Below are positions 1-10,907 of a DNA stretch of 49,879 nt, in pieces. The notes beneath the pieces are model-generated. The model saw only the letters and a program-made list of their open reading frames with translations. It was not told the DNA's origin and did no database searches. The position numbers were made by a program, and so were the translations under genes. Position 1 is the first letter of the stretch; each line of letters opens with the position of its first letter. Source of the stretch: CAIWHR01 sp039915505. GTDB taxonomy: Bacteria > Pseudomonadota > Gammaproteobacteria > Burkholderiales > Casimicrobiaceae. The stretch covers positions 1 to 49,879 of the forward strand of contig JBDSND010000029.1 in assembly GCA_039915505.1 (NCBI GenBank). The letters run 5' to 3'.

Positions 1-18
1 CCTTGATGGCGGTGATCT

Positions 19-22
<4 letters not shown>
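1..22 (-). CDS. Start of a gene truncated by the window edge, possibly enolase superfamily
   Basis: The minus strand has an ATG at 22 that overlaps the TGA of the upstream ABC ATPase gene (ATGA arrangement) and stays open to the edge, reading MKITAIK. A GGGAA stretch about 6 bases upstream could serve as ribosome site. An MKITxIK opening is common in mandelate racemase/muconate lactonizing enzymes of the enolase superfamily, but seven residues cannot prove it. Its tight coupling to the transporter genes suggests the same operon, so it may be the catabolic enzyme for the imported compound. Confidence 0.4.
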
Positions 23-757
<735 letters not shown>

Positions 758-765
<8 letters not shown>

Positions 766-1408
766 GGTCTCTCCACTTCGCTTCGAGGCGAGCGCCGATG
801 CGGGAGATGGGGTAGCTCAGCAGGAAGTAGATGAGGCCGCAGATCGACAGCACCAGCATCGGTTCCTGGATGCGGGTGATGATCACCTGCGAGGTGCGCA
901 GGAGCTCGACGACGCCGATCCACCAGACGAGCGCCGAATCCTTCATCACCCCGAGGGTCAGGCCGATCCACGACGGCAGCGAGACCCGCAGGGCGATCGG
1001 AAACACGATCGCCCGGAGGTCCTGCCAGTAGGTCAGCCCGAGCGAGCGCGCGGCACGACGCGTGGTCTGCGGCACCGCCTGCACCCCGGCGCGGACGATC
1101 TCCGAGCAATACGAGGCCGTGTAGAACGCCAGGACGACGCAGCTCACGACGAAGGCCGACGCATCGATACCGATGATTGACTTGAACGAGTTGATCACCA
1201 CGAGCTGGATCAGCAACGGGATCGAGCGGAAGACGTCGAGTATGGCGCCCAACGGCCAGTTGATCCACCAGGGGGCAGCCGCGCGTACCAGGCCGAAGAC
1301 CATCCCCATGAGCGTGCCGCCGAGCACGGCCCAGAACGTGATGGTCAGGGTGACGCCCGCGCCGTTGAGCATCAGCACCAGTTCCTGCAGGCCGAAATCG
1401 GTATGCAC
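758..1408 (-). CDS. Polar amino-acid ABC transporter permease (second subunit)
   Basis: Integral inner-membrane permease of 216 residues from the HisM/GlnP family, with about five hydrophobic segments. The EAA-type loop that contacts the ATPase is visible around TTRRAARSLGLTYWQDLRAIVFP. I place the start at GTG 1408, 11 bases after the stop of the other permease gene, because AGGA lies 4-5 bases before it and the resulting N-terminus (MHTDFGLQELVLML) fits the family. The reading frame stays open further upstream but there it is only antisense or frame-shifted reading of the first permease. It probably forms a heterodimer with the product of 1420-2082. Confidence 0.88.
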
Positions 1409-1419
1409 GGTGTCCTGGC

Positions 1420-2082
1420 TCAGTACCGGAACAGCCGCGTGGCGATGGCCCGCGCGGAGAGCGTGACGACTTTGGTGATCACGTAGTAGATCGCGGCTGC
1501 GAGCGCAAAGTATTCGAACGTCCGGAAGGTGCGGACGTTGAGCTCCTGGGTCACGCCCGCGAGGTCGGTGTTGACGCCGACGATCACCCCCAGCGAGGTC
1601 ATCAGGATCGCCCAGACCATTTGGTTCATCATCGGGTGAAAGACCGTCCGAAAGAGTTGCGGCAGCACGACGAGGCGGAACGCCTTCGGCGCGCTCATCC
1701 CGAGCGAGCGAGCGGCGCGCATTTGGGTCGGCGGCACCGCGCGCAACCCGCCGCGGAACGTTTCGGCGAGATACCCGGCGTTGTTGAAGGAGATGCCGAT
1801 CAGCAGCGCCGGAAACGAATCGACGAAGATCCCGAGCGAGCCGAGCCCGAAGTAGGCCATGTAGATCTGGAAGAGGGCGGGCGTGTTGCGGGCTCCCTCG
1901 ACCCACATGGTCGAAGGACCGTAGAAGAGCTTGTTCTTGGAGTTGCGACCGAGAGCGAGCAGCACGCCGAAGGTGATGCCGATTACCATCGAGAGGACGG
2001 CGACCTCGATGGTGATCAGTGCGCCCTGGAGCAACTGCGGCAAGGCCTGGAAGGCCTGGTACCAGTGGAACGTATAGTTCAT
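1420..2082 (-). CDS. Polar amino-acid ABC transporter permease (first subunit)
   Basis: A 220-residue inner-membrane permease of the HisM/GltJ family. Hydrophobic segments occur near residues 18-40, 60-105 and 180-205, and the EAA loop reads QMRAARSLGMSAPKAFRLVVLPQ. The start ATG at 2082 has GGGAG about 6 bases upstream. It follows the binding-protein gene after 66 bases and precedes the second permease by 11, so the four genes SBP-permease-permease-ATPase form one minus-strand operon. Two-permease systems of this kind usually import acidic, basic or modified amino acids; the exact ligand is not visible. Confidence 0.92.
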   Translation of the reverse strand: MNYTFHWYQAFQALPQLLQGALITIEVAVLSMVIGITFGVLLALGRNSKNKLFYGPSTMWVEGARNTPALFQIYMAYFGLGSLGIFVDSFPALLIGISFNNAGYLAETFRGGLRAVPPTQMRAARSLGMSAPKAFRLVVLPQLFRTVFHPMMNQMVWAILMTSLGVIVGVNTDLAGVTQELNVRTFRTFEYFALAAAIYYVITKVVTLSARAIATRLFRY

Positions 2083-2148
2083 GGCACTCCCGTCACGGGT
2101 TCCGGCTATCGCCTTGCCGCCGGCGCTACCGCGGGGTCTCGCGACGGA

Positions 2149-2964
2149 TCAACGATACACGCCCTTGACGGTGAGCTCGGGCAGGACGCCGCCCACCCAT
2201 TTGGCGTAGAGCTCCTGGGCACGGCCGGTCCGGACCTGCTGGTTCACGAACAAGTTAAGGTAGTTGAGCAGTCCGTATTCCTGGCGCAGCGCGATCAGGC
2301 CCACATAATCGATGTCGTAGGGCGCGTCCTTGCCGACTTCGAGATCCTTGAACTTGCCGGTCTTCACGGTCGCCGCAGCCACGGTGGAGGTGACCACCGT
2401 CGCCTCGATCTGTCCCTGGGCGAGGGCCAGGAACACGTCGGCCTGGGTCTGGTAGGCACGGAAGGATCCCTTCGGATCGTTCCACTTCTTCACGTCCTTT
2501 TCGAGGGCGATGGCTTCAAACGTGCCGGTGACCGACCCGGTCTTGCGGCCCTTGAGACTCGGGTACGCGCTGATGCCGATGCCCTTCTTGGTCAGGACGA
2601 CCATCTTGAATGCGAAGTAGGGAACCGAGAACCCGATGGTCTGCGCCCGCTTGAGGGTATCGGAGGTCGAGGCGACCCCGACGTCGGCGCGGTTCGAGAT
2701 GAGGGCGGGGATGCGGTCCGGGAACGGCGTTTCGACGTACTCGGGCTTCACGCCCAACGCCGTGGCGAGGTCGTTGCAGGTGTCGACGTCGTAGCCGATC
2801 GGTGTGTTGCTCGCATCGCGGGAGCCCATCGGTGGAAAGTCCAGGACGACCGCGCAGCGCAGCTTGCCCGAGGCGATGATGTCGTCGAGCTTGTCGGCTT
2901 GCGCCGGCAGGGTGACCGCCAGGCCCACGAGCATGGCGAAGAAGATTCCGGAACGGCTGGTCAT
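2149..2964 (-). CDS. Periplasmic amino-acid-binding protein (SBP family 3)
   Basis: A 271-residue extracytoplasmic binding protein that delivers ligand to the two permeases. The first 23 or so residues form a signal peptide (MTSRSGIFFAMLVGLAVTLP, cut after AQA), followed by DKLDDIIASGKLRCAVV, the usual opening of family 3 binding proteins, and IGYDVDTCNDLATALG, the conserved lobe 1 segment. The start at 2964 is chosen because GAGGGAG lies about 8 bases before it; a longer frame exists but would bury the signal peptide. First gene of the operon, divergent from the DapA-like gene at 3127, so both may share control by the GntR regulator. Confidence 0.92.
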   Translation of the reverse strand: MTSRSGIFFAMLVGLAVTLPAQADKLDDIIASGKLRCAVVLDFPPMGSRDASNTPIGYDVDTCNDLATALGVKPEYVETPFPDRIPALISNRADVGVASTSDTLKRAQTIGFSVPYFAFKMVVLTKKGIGISAYPSLKGRKTGSVTGTFEAIALEKDVKKWNDPKGSFRAYQTQADVFLALAQGQIEATVVTSTVAAATVKTGKFKDLEVGKDAPYDIDYVGLIALRQEYGLLNYLNLFVNQQVRTGRAQELYAKWVGGVLPELTVKGVYR

Positions 2965-3064
2965 TGTCGAACTCCCTCTAAAAGGTTGCGGACCACGGAA
3001 GACGAGCAGGCGCAGGACGACCATCCAGCCGCGGCGATGGTGCTCATGGCCGGGGTCGCGCTGG

Positions 3065-3112
3065 AACAGTATATATTATACAATCTAAGATCAAGACCTA
3101 TTCTTGGTCTGT
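3065..3112. promoter_or_regulatory. AT-rich divergent promoter/operator region
   Basis: The 162 bases between the binding-protein gene and the DapA-like gene contain a markedly AT-rich stretch (3069-3087) in otherwise GC-rich DNA, including TATTATACAAT, and an inverted repeat with arms AGACC (3094-3098) and GGTCT (3106-3110) separated by 7 bases. This is where a shared divergent promoter and an operator for the nearby GntR/FCD protein would be expected. Assignment as an operator is inference from position and symmetry; there is no canonical GntR palindrome. Confidence 0.4.
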
Positions 3113-3126
3113 CCAAGGAGCCGCCA

Positions 3127-4056
3127 ATGCCGCAGCGCATCTCATGGGAAGGAGTGTTCCCCGCCGTCACCACCCAGTTTCGCGACGACTTTTCCCTCGA
3201 CATCGATGCCACCGCGCGCGTCATGGAGGGCCTCATCAGGGATGGCGTGTCGGGACTGATCGTGTGCGGAACCGTGGGCGAGAACTGTTCGCTCACCAAG
3301 GCGGAAAAGGTCGCAGTGATGGAAGCGGGCAAGTCCGTGGCGCGTGGTCGCGTGCCCGTGATCAGCGGCGTCGCCGAGTTCACATCCGCCTTCGCAGTGG
3401 ATATGGCCAAGGAAGCGGCCCGGATTGGGCTCGACGGGGTGATGGTGATGCCGGCACTGGTCTATTCGTCGAAACCGCACGAGACCGCCGCCCATTTCCG
3501 CACCGTCGCCAAGGCGACCGACCTGCCGGTGATGGTCTACAACAATCCGCCGATCTACAAGAACGATGTCACGCCGGAGATCCTCGCGTCCCTCGCCGAC
3601 TGCGACACCATCGTCTGCTTCAAGGAATCGTCAGGTGATACGCGCCGCTTCACCGACCTCCGCAACATGGTGGGCGATCGGTTCGTGTTGTTCGCCGGGC
3701 TCGACGACGTGGTCGTGGAAAGCATCCTGGTCGGCGCCGTGGGCTGGGTCTCCGGCCTGTCGAACGCCTTCCCCCGCGAGGGCGAGACCCTTTTCCGGCT
3801 CACCCGTGCGGGTCGATACGACGAGGCCATGAGCATCTATCGTTGGTTCATGCCGCTGCTCCATCTCGACGCGCGGCCCGACCTCGTGCAGTGCATCAAG
3901 CTATGCGAGCACATTATGGGGCGTGGCACCCACTTGACGCGTGCGCCGCGCCTCGCGCTGGACGCCGGCGATCGCGAGGCCATCGAGACGATGATGCGCG
4001 ACGCGCTGGCCAATCGCCCGAAATTGCCTGACGTCGGGCTCAAGGCAGCTGCGTGA
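3127..4056 (+). CDS. Dihydrodipicolinate synthase/N-acetylneuraminate lyase family aldolase or dehydratase
   Basis: A 309-residue cytoplasmic class I aldolase-fold enzyme. The phosphate/carboxylate loop is GTVGEN (about residues 50-55), the catalytic tyrosine sits in MVYNNP and the Schiff-base lysine in CFKESSGD. ATG 3127 is chosen because AAGGAG lies 5-10 bases upstream; the long open frame before it is antisense to the binding-protein gene. Its position between a divergent amino-acid importer and a GntR regulator points to catabolism rather than lysine biosynthesis. GTVGEN-type members include hydroxyproline-pathway deaminases and keto-deoxy-sugar acid dehydratases; which one this is cannot be decided here. 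Confidence 0.85.
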   Translation: MPQRISWEGVFPAVTTQFRDDFSLDIDATARVMEGLIRDGVSGLIVCGTVGENCSLTKAEKVAVMEAGKSVARGRVPVISGVAEFTSAFAVDMAKEAARIGLDGVMVMPALVYSSKPHETAAHFRTVAKATDLPVMVYNNPPIYKNDVTPEILASLADCDTIVCFKESSGDTRRFTDLRNMVGDRFVLFAGLDDVVVESILVGAVGWVSGLSNAFPREGETLFRLTRAGRYDEAMSIYRWFMPLLHLDARPDLVQCIKLCEHIMGRGTHLTRAPRLALDAGDREAIETMMRDALANRPKLPDVGLKAAA

Positions 4057-4139
4057 TCGCAAATGACGGGGTGATGCGAGCGGTCCTTGCCGCGGCTGCG
4101 TCCGCGTCCGGTCGCTGACGGTTCTCCCGGGGCTAGGCG

Positions 4140-4859
4140 ATGTCCACGACCCCACGCGGCGATCGGGCGCCGCTCGGTCATCGCACGATGGCGCTGGCCG
4201 CGGCCGACGAGTTGCGCCGGCGCATCCTGAGCGGCGAGCTTCCGGAAGGGTTCCAGCTCAGGCAGGATGCACTCGCCAAGGATTTCGGCATGAGCCGGAT
4301 CCCGATCCGCGAAGCGCTGGTGCAACTGGAGAGCGAGGGCTTCGTCAAGATCCTAGCCCATCGGGGCGCCCAGGTCTCGGTGCTGTCGCACCAGGAAATC
4401 AGCGAGCTCTTCGGTTTGCGCGCGTTGCTCGAGCCGCGCCTGCTGCGTCTGTCCGCCCCGCGGCTGGGTGCCGAGGACTACGCCGCGATCGATCGCATCA
4501 ATGCCGAATACCGAGCCGAGATCCAGGCGATGAATCCCGGTCGCTGGGGCGAGCTCAACACGAGGCTGCATCTCACCCTGATGGCACGGGCGGAGCAACC
4601 CCGCACCCTCGCGATTGTCACCGCACTGCTCCAGAACACGGATCGCTACACCCGCATGCAGCTGTCGCTCACTGGCAGGGGTCGGGCGCGGGCGGAGAAG
4701 GAGCACGCCTCGATCGTGAGGCTTTGTCGTTCGGGCGACGTCGCCGGTGCGTGCAAGCTGCTGACCGCCCACATCCTGCATGCCGAGGAGATGCTCATCG
4801 CCTTCATCAAGGCCCGCGCGCCAAGCACGCCAGCGCCCACGTTCCTAAGCAATCAATAA
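4140..4859 (+). CDS. GntR-family transcriptional regulator with FCD domain
   Basis: A 239-residue DNA-binding regulator. The N-terminal winged helix-turn-helix spans about residues 15-80 (ADELRRRILSGELPEG, then DFGMSRIPIREALVQLE, the hallmark recognition region). The C-terminal FCD domain is all-helical and carries histidines typical of a metal/ligand site (NTRLHLTLM, AHILHAEEML). It lies 83 bases after the DapA-like gene on the same strand and presumably controls that gene and the divergent importer in response to a carboxylate or amino-acid intermediate. No strong ribosome site precedes the ATG (GGGGCTAGGCG only). Confidence 0.9.
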   Translation: MSTTPRGDRAPLGHRTMALAAADELRRRILSGELPEGFQLRQDALAKDFGMSRIPIREALVQLESEGFVKILAHRGAQVSVLSHQEISELFGLRALLEPRLLRLSAPRLGAEDYAAIDRINAEYRAEIQAMNPGRWGELNTRLHLTLMARAEQPRTLAIVTALLQNTDRYTRMQLSLTGRGRARAEKEHASIVRLCRSGDVAGACKLLTAHILHAEEMLIAFIKARAPSTPAPTFLSNQ

Positions 4860-5087
4860 CGGAAGGACGACGCTATCACGAGCGGTCGGCGCCCCCTGCG
4901 CATGGGTTCATCGCCGGGCTTGGCCGCATGCGGCCGCGCCAGCGGGACGCCCCAGCTCGCAGCGTGTTCGCGATTTGACTCACGTTCGTCACGTGGTGGT
5001 CACGCGGACGCCAGTATTCGCGACGAGGGTATGCACGCCGCCGACCAAGCTCGGCGAAGGTCCGCGGACGTGTTGCAGCCCGCCGGC

Positions 5088-6158
<1,071 letters not shown>

Positions 6159-6159
6159 G

Positions 6160-7167
6160 TCAACCACCCTGAGCGACGGTGGCGGCGCTCGGCGCGTAGA
6201 GCCAGCAGGCCGCGCGCGAGAGCCCATCTTCGATCAACTCGGGACGCTCGACCCGGCATCGGTCGAACGCCTTCGCACAGCGCGGGTTGAAGGGGCAGCC
6301 GGGCGGAATCTGGGTGAGACGCGGCATGCTGCCGTCGATCTGCTGCAACCGCTCGCCCTTGAGACGCACCGAAGGAATCGATCGCATCAGACCGACCGTG
6401 TACGGGTGACGCGGGTGCTGCAGGATCTCGCGCAGCGGGCCGATCTCCACCAGCCGGCCCGCGTACATCACGCCGACGCGATCCGCGGTCTCGGCGATCA
6501 CCCCCATGTCGTGGGTGATCAGCATCACCGCCGCACCGTGCTCGCGACAGAGTTTCTGGATGAGAGCGATGATCTGCGCCTGGATCGACACGTCGAGGGC
6601 GGTAGTGGGCTCGTCGGCGATTACCAGACGCGGATTGGCGCACAGCGCCAAGGCAATCACCACCCGCTGGCGCATGCCGCCGGAGAACTGGTGGGGATAG
6701 TTGTCGACCCGCTGTTCGGGCGCCGGGATGCCCACTTCGCGCAGCAGTTCGACGGCGCGTTCGCGTGCCGGCCTGGCCGATAGATCGGTGTGGGTCTGGA
6801 TGGTTTCGACGAGCTGCGCGCCGATGGTGTAGAGCGGATTCAGGCTGGTCAGCGGATCTTGGAAGATCGTGCCGATGCGCCGGCCACGCACGCGGCGCAT
6901 CGCATCCGGCGGCAGGTCGTCGATACGCTCGCCTTCCAGGAAGATCCGGCCCGCGGCGACCCGGCCCGGCGGTTCGAGCAGGCCGATGATGGCAGCACCC
7001 GCGATCGATTTGCCGGCGCCTGACTCGCCCACGATCCCTAGCACCTCGCCGGCGCCGATCCCGAACGAGACATCGTCAACCGGCACGAGCGTTCCGCGTC
7101 GCGTCGAGATCTCCACCCGGAGATGCTCGACCCGCAGCAGAGGCGTCGCCTGGTCTCCTGCGGCCAT
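6160..7167 (-). CDS. Oligopeptide/nickel-type ABC transporter ATP-binding protein (OppD/DppD type)
   Basis: A 335-residue ATPase. It has Walker A GESGAGKS, signature FSGGMRQR, Walker B LVIADEPTTALD, and the C-terminal oligopeptide domain with PPGCPFNPRCAKAFDRC. ATG 7167 overlaps the TGA of the preceding permease by one base (TGATG), so the two are translationally coupled. The residue after GESGAGK is S rather than the more common ST pair; the P-loop itself is intact. It pairs with the OppF-type ATPase to energise the OppB/OppC pore. Confidence 0.92.
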   Translation of the reverse strand: MAAGDQATPLLRVEHLRVEISTRRGTLVPVDDVSFGIGAGEVLGIVGESGAGKSIAGAAIIGLLEPPGRVAAGRIFLEGERIDDLPPDAMRRVRGRRIGTIFQDPLTSLNPLYTIGAQLVETIQTHTDLSARPARERAVELLREVGIPAPEQRVDNYPHQFSGGMRQRVVIALALCANPRLVIADEPTTALDVSIQAQIIALIQKLCREHGAAVMLITHDMGVIAETADRVGVMYAGRLVEIGPLREILQHPRHPYTVGLMRSIPSVRLKGERLQQIDGSMPRLTQIPPGCPFNPRCAKAFDRCRVERPELIEDGLSRAACWLYAPSAATVAQGG

Positions 7168-8129
7168 CAGCGCAGTCGGGGATTGAGCGCGTCGCGCAGC
7201 CAGTCGCCCAGCACGTTTACGGCGAGTACGAGCAAGACGAGCAGCAACCCCGGGAAAATCGTGATCCACCATTCGCCCGAAAACAGATATTCGTTGCCGA
7301 CGCGAATGAGGGTACCTAGCGACGGCGTGGTCGGCGGCACGCCGACACCGAGGAAGGACAGGGTCGCCTCGGTGAGGATCGCGACGCCGAGTGTGATGGT
7401 GGCGATGACCAGCACCGGGCCCATGACGTTGGGCAGGACGTGGCGCAGCATGATCGCCAGGGGATGGCGTCCCGTCACCCGCGCGGCGAGCACGTAATCT
7501 TTGTTGCGCTCGACCAGCGTCGAGCCGCGTACGGTCCGGGCGAAATGCACCCAGTACGAGAGGCCGATCGCCAGAATCAGCACGTATTCCGCGACCTGAT
7601 CCTGCAACATGGGTGGCACGACGCCGCGCATCACCCCATCGAGCAGCAGCGCGACCAGGATGGCCGGAAAGCTGAGCTGCACTTCGGCGACGCGCATTAG
7701 TACCGCGTCCAGAACACCGCCCACATAGCCCGACAGCAGGCCGAGCGCCACCCCTAGCACCGCAGCCAGCAGGGTCGAGAGGAAGCCGACCGCAAGCGAA
7801 AGCCGGGACCCGTAGAGCATCGCCGACAGCATGTCGCGGCCAAGATTGTCGGTGCCCAGGGGAAAGCTCCAGCTCCCGCCGTCTATCCAGGCGGGCGGCG
7901 TGCGTGCGTCCAGGACGCTGACCGTGGCGAGGTCGAACGGGTTGTGCGGGGCGACCCACGGGGCGAGCACCGCCCCGAACAGCACCAGCGCCGTCACTAC
8001 TGCGGCGACGATGGTGAGTGGCGAGCGCCGGAAGCTGTAGGCGATGTCGCTGTCCCAGGCGCGGGCGATCATGGCGTGCCAGGGACCGGCGACCGGCCGT
8101 GTAGCGGGGACGACGGGCGTGTCAGGCAT
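7167..8129 (-). CDS. Oligopeptide/dipeptide ABC transporter permease (OppC/DppC type)
   Basis: A 320-residue inner-membrane permease with an N-terminal cytoplasmic tail, one membrane segment at about 39-60, a periplasmic part with LGTDNLGRDMLSAMLYGSR (conserved in OppC/DppC) and about five more segments. The EAA loop is visible at LAARVTGRHPLAIMLRHVLPN. It overlaps the OppB-type gene by 8 bases at its start and the OppD-type gene by one base at its end. The ligand class (peptides, glutathione, opines or nickel chelates) cannot be told from the permease. Confidence 0.93.
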   Translation of the reverse strand: MPDTPVVPATRPVAGPWHAMIARAWDSDIAYSFRRSPLTIVAAVVTALVLFGAVLAPWVAPHNPFDLATVSVLDARTPPAWIDGGSWSFPLGTDNLGRDMLSAMLYGSRLSLAVGFLSTLLAAVLGVALGLLSGYVGGVLDAVLMRVAEVQLSFPAILVALLLDGVMRGVVPPMLQDQVAEYVLILAIGLSYWVHFARTVRGSTLVERNKDYVLAARVTGRHPLAIMLRHVLPNVMGPVLVIATITLGVAILTEATLSFLGVGVPPTTPSLGTLIRVGNEYLFSGEWWITIFPGLLLVLLVLAVNVLGDWLRDALNPRLR

Positions 8130-9114
8130 GGGCGCCGGCGAGGGCTGCGCGCTCGACGCGCAGCCGCGGGTCGATCGCGTAATAGAGGAGATCGACGATC
8201 AGATTGATGATCACGAACATCAGCGCCACCAGCATGAGATAGGCCGCCATGACCGGAATGTCCACGAAGGCCACGGCCTGGATGAACAGCAATCCCATGC
8301 CCGGCCACTGGAAAACCTGCTCGGTGATGATCGCGAAGGCGATGATCGAGCCGAGCTGGATGCCGGTGATGGTGATCACCGGGATGAGGGTGTTCTTGAG
8401 CGCGTGCCCGAAGTTGACCGCGCGATCGGAAAGTCCGCGCGCCCGGGCGAACTTGATGTAATCGGTGCGCAGGACCTCGAGCATCTCGGCGCGGACCAGG
8501 CGAATGATGAGGGTCATCTGGAAAAAGCCGAGGGTGATCGCGGGCAGGATTAGCGCCAAGAGCCCGGAGGTGGTCAGGAATCCCGTTGACCACCACCCGA
8601 GTTGCACGACATCGCCACGCCCGAACCCCGGCAGCCACCCCAGCAACACCGAGAACACCAGGATCAGCAGGATGCCGATCAGAAAGGTCGGCAGCGACAC
8701 CCCGATCAGCGACACAGCAAGCACCGCCTTGCTGGTCCAGCGGTGCCGGTTGAGACCGGTGTACACACCCAGGGGCACACCGACGGCCAGGGCGAATAGC
8801 GCCGCCGTGAAGGAGAGCTCGAGGGTCGCCGGGAGGCGCTCGGCGATCAGGACCGAAACCTTGCGACCCTGGCGATAGGAAATGCCGAACTCGCCGCGCA
8901 CGGCATTGCCGAGGAAGCGGCCGAACTGGAGGATGAACGGATCGTCGAGACCGAGGCTCTTGCGCAACTCCTGGCGATCGCGGTCGCCGGTGTCCTGGCC
9001 CACCATGTTGTTGATGGGATCGCCGACGTAGCGGAAGAGACCGAACGCGATCAGGCCGACCGCCAGCATCACGGTCACCGACTGCAGCAGGCGGCGGAGG
9101 ACGAAGACGATCAC
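8122..9114 (-). CDS. Oligopeptide/dipeptide ABC transporter permease (OppB/DppB type)
   Basis: A 330-residue inner-membrane permease starting VIVFVLRRLLQSVTVMLAVGLIAFGLFR, the family's N-terminal membrane segment. Six hydrophobic segments are visible, with the EAA loop at KFARARGLSDRAVNFGHALKNTLIP. The start is a GTG at 9114 without an obvious ribosome site, 55 bases after the binding-protein stop. A YVGDPINNMV segment after the first membrane helix is typical of DppB. It forms the pore with the OppC-type partner. Confidence 0.92.
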   Translation of the reverse strand: MIVFVLRRLLQSVTVMLAVGLIAFGLFRYVGDPINNMVGQDTGDRDRQELRKSLGLDDPFILQFGRFLGNAVRGEFGISYRQGRKVSVLIAERLPATLELSFTAALFALAVGVPLGVYTGLNRHRWTSKAVLAVSLIGVSLPTFLIGILLILVFSVLLGWLPGFGRGDVVQLGWWSTGFLTTSGLLALILPAITLGFFQMTLIIRLVRAEMLEVLRTDYIKFARARGLSDRAVNFGHALKNTLIPVITITGIQLGSIIAFAIITEQVFQWPGMGLLFIQAVAFVDIPVMAAYLMLVALMFVIINLIVDLLYYAIDPRLRVERAALAGAHA

Positions 9115-9169
9115 GTTCGCGTCGTCCGATCCACCGCGTAACCCGGAACCGCCGCTTCCAGTGGGACGA

Positions 9170-10747
9170 TTACTTGACCTTCACCCAACTCCACACGAAC
9201 ACGTTATCCGGCAACTGAACGAGACTGACGTTGTCCTTCACTCCCCAGGCCAGCGCCTGCTGGTGCAAGGGAATGTGACCCACCTCGTCGGTGTGAATCT
9301 TGAACGCCTCGCTGATCTGCGACTGTCGCTTCGCTGGATCGACCTCGCTTTGGATCATCAGGGTTAGCTCGTCGAGCCGCTTGTTGGAGTACTTGCCGAG
9401 ATTGAACTTGCCCTGGCCGGCGTCATTGGGGGTCGCCATCAGACTCGACAGCGGGTTCCACGCGTCGTACGTGTCGGGTGTCCATCCGAGCAGATAGAAA
9501 CTCGTGTTGCGAGCGAGGATCTTGGCAAAGTACTTGCTCTTGGTCTCGGCAAGGAGGTTCACCTTCACGCCGATGCGCGCCAGCATCGCAGCCACCGCCT
9601 GGCAGATCTGCTCGTCGTTGACGTAGCGATCATTCGGGCAGTTCATTCCCACCGTAAAGCCGTTGGGATAGCCAGCGTCGGCGAGCAGCTTCTTGGCGGC
9701 GGCGGTGTCGTACGGCAGGCGCGAATTCTGCGACTTGTCCCAGCCGTTGACGGTGGGCGCGATCATCAGGCCGGAAGCCGTCGCCGCACCGCGCATCACC
9801 TTGCTGGCGATCGCCTTCTCGTCGATGGCCTGATAGAAGGCCTTGCGGACTCGCACGTCCTTGAACGGATTCTTGCCCTTGACACTGGAATCGGCGAGCT
9901 CGTCGCGCCACTGGTCCATGCCGAGGAAGATGGTCCGCATCTCGGCGCCTTGCAGCACCTTGCGCCCCTTCGTCTTGGCAATCCGGTCGACGTCCTGCAG
10001 CGGCACCGTGTAGAGCATGTCGATGTCGCCGGAGAGCAGAGCCGCGACTCCGGTGGCGTCGGACTTGATCACCTGGAATTGCACTTCCTCCAGGTTGTGC
10101 TCGGGCTTCCCCCACCAGTTCGGGTTCTTGGTGGCGACGGTCTTCACGTCGGGCTCACGGCTCTTCAGCATGAAGGGACCGGTGCCGTTGGCGTGCAGGT
10201 TGGCGTAGCTTTCGGTATTGGTCTTGACGTTGGACGGCTGCACGGCGCCGTTCTTCTCGGCCCACGGCTTGGACATGATGTACCAGGTGCTGATGTCGCC
10301 GGGGAGCAGCGGATTCGGCGCCTTGGTCTCGATGTCGATCGTCATGTCGTCGACCTTGCGGATTTCCTTGACCGAGGTGAGCTTGCCCTTGATGTCCGAG
10401 CCATCCATCAGCACTCGTGCGTACGAGAACACCACGTCGTCGGCGTTGAAGGGCGAACCGTCGTGGAACTTGACGTTGCTACGGAGCTTGAACCGCCACA
10501 CGGTGGGCGAGGTCTGCGACCACGACTCGGCAAGACGCGGCTCGAGCTCGAGCTTCTTGCCACGGCCGACCAGCGGTTCGTAGATGTTGCTGAGGAAGCC
10601 GAGCAGGAACGTCTCGTTCAGGAAGTACGGATCCATCGACGAGACGTCGCCGTTGTTGGCCCACTTGAGGGTCTGCGTGACGCCCGTCTGCGCCCATCCC
10701 AGTGCGACCGTGGCCGCGAGCGCCGCAATCCATGCCTTCTTTGACAT
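9170..10747 (-). CDS. Periplasmic solute-binding protein, family 5 (peptide/nickel type)
   Basis: A 525-residue SBP_bac_5 protein. Residues 1-24 are a signal peptide (MSKKAWIAALAATVALGWAQTGVTQ). The mature part opens TLKWANNGDVSSMDPYFLNETFLLGFLSNIYEPL, the family's classical opening, and later has VRKAFYQAIDEKAIASKVM. The ATG has a strong ribosome site (GGGAGG, 4-5 bases before). It begins the operon SBP-B-C-D-F. Length and layout match DppA/OppA-type proteins; the absence of an identifiable catabolic gene beyond the upstream hydrolase leaves the ligand open. Confidence 0.93.
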   Translation of the reverse strand: MSKKAWIAALAATVALGWAQTGVTQTLKWANNGDVSSMDPYFLNETFLLGFLSNIYEPLVGRGKKLELEPRLAESWSQTSPTVWRFKLRSNVKFHDGSPFNADDVVFSYARVLMDGSDIKGKLTSVKEIRKVDDMTIDIETKAPNPLLPGDISTWYIMSKPWAEKNGAVQPSNVKTNTESYANLHANGTGPFMLKSREPDVKTVATKNPNWWGKPEHNLEEVQFQVIKSDATGVAALLSGDIDMLYTVPLQDVDRIAKTKGRKVLQGAEMRTIFLGMDQWRDELADSSVKGKNPFKDVRVRKAFYQAIDEKAIASKVMRGAATASGLMIAPTVNGWDKSQNSRLPYDTAAAKKLLADAGYPNGFTVGMNCPNDRYVNDEQICQAVAAMLARIGVKVNLLAETKSKYFAKILARNTSFYLLGWTPDTYDAWNPLSSLMATPNDAGQGKFNLGKYSNKRLDELTLMIQSEVDPAKRQSQISEAFKIHTDEVGHIPLHQQALAWGVKDNVSLVQLPDNVFVWSWVKVK

Positions 10748-10907
10748 CGTGCCTCCCGAGAGCGGGTTGAGGAAGGCGCGACCACCGGTCGCCGCGAACG
10801 ACGCGGCAGGGACGCACCCAGGGGATGCAGCGTAGGGGCGTTGGCGCCGCGAGTCAACCGACGAGACGCGACACCCACCGGCGAAGCGGCGAGGCCTGCT
10901 CCGCCGA

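Noticed and set aside
1621..3126. Plus-strand open frame continuing 502 codons upstream of the DapA-like gene
   Set aside because: It is antisense to the permease and binding-protein genes; the ribosome site at 3116-3121 places the real start at 3127.
4922..4935. Perfect 14-base palindrome GGCCGCATGCGGCC after the GntR gene
   Set aside because: No loop and no T run, so not a terminator; restriction-site-like palindromes are common in GC-rich DNA.
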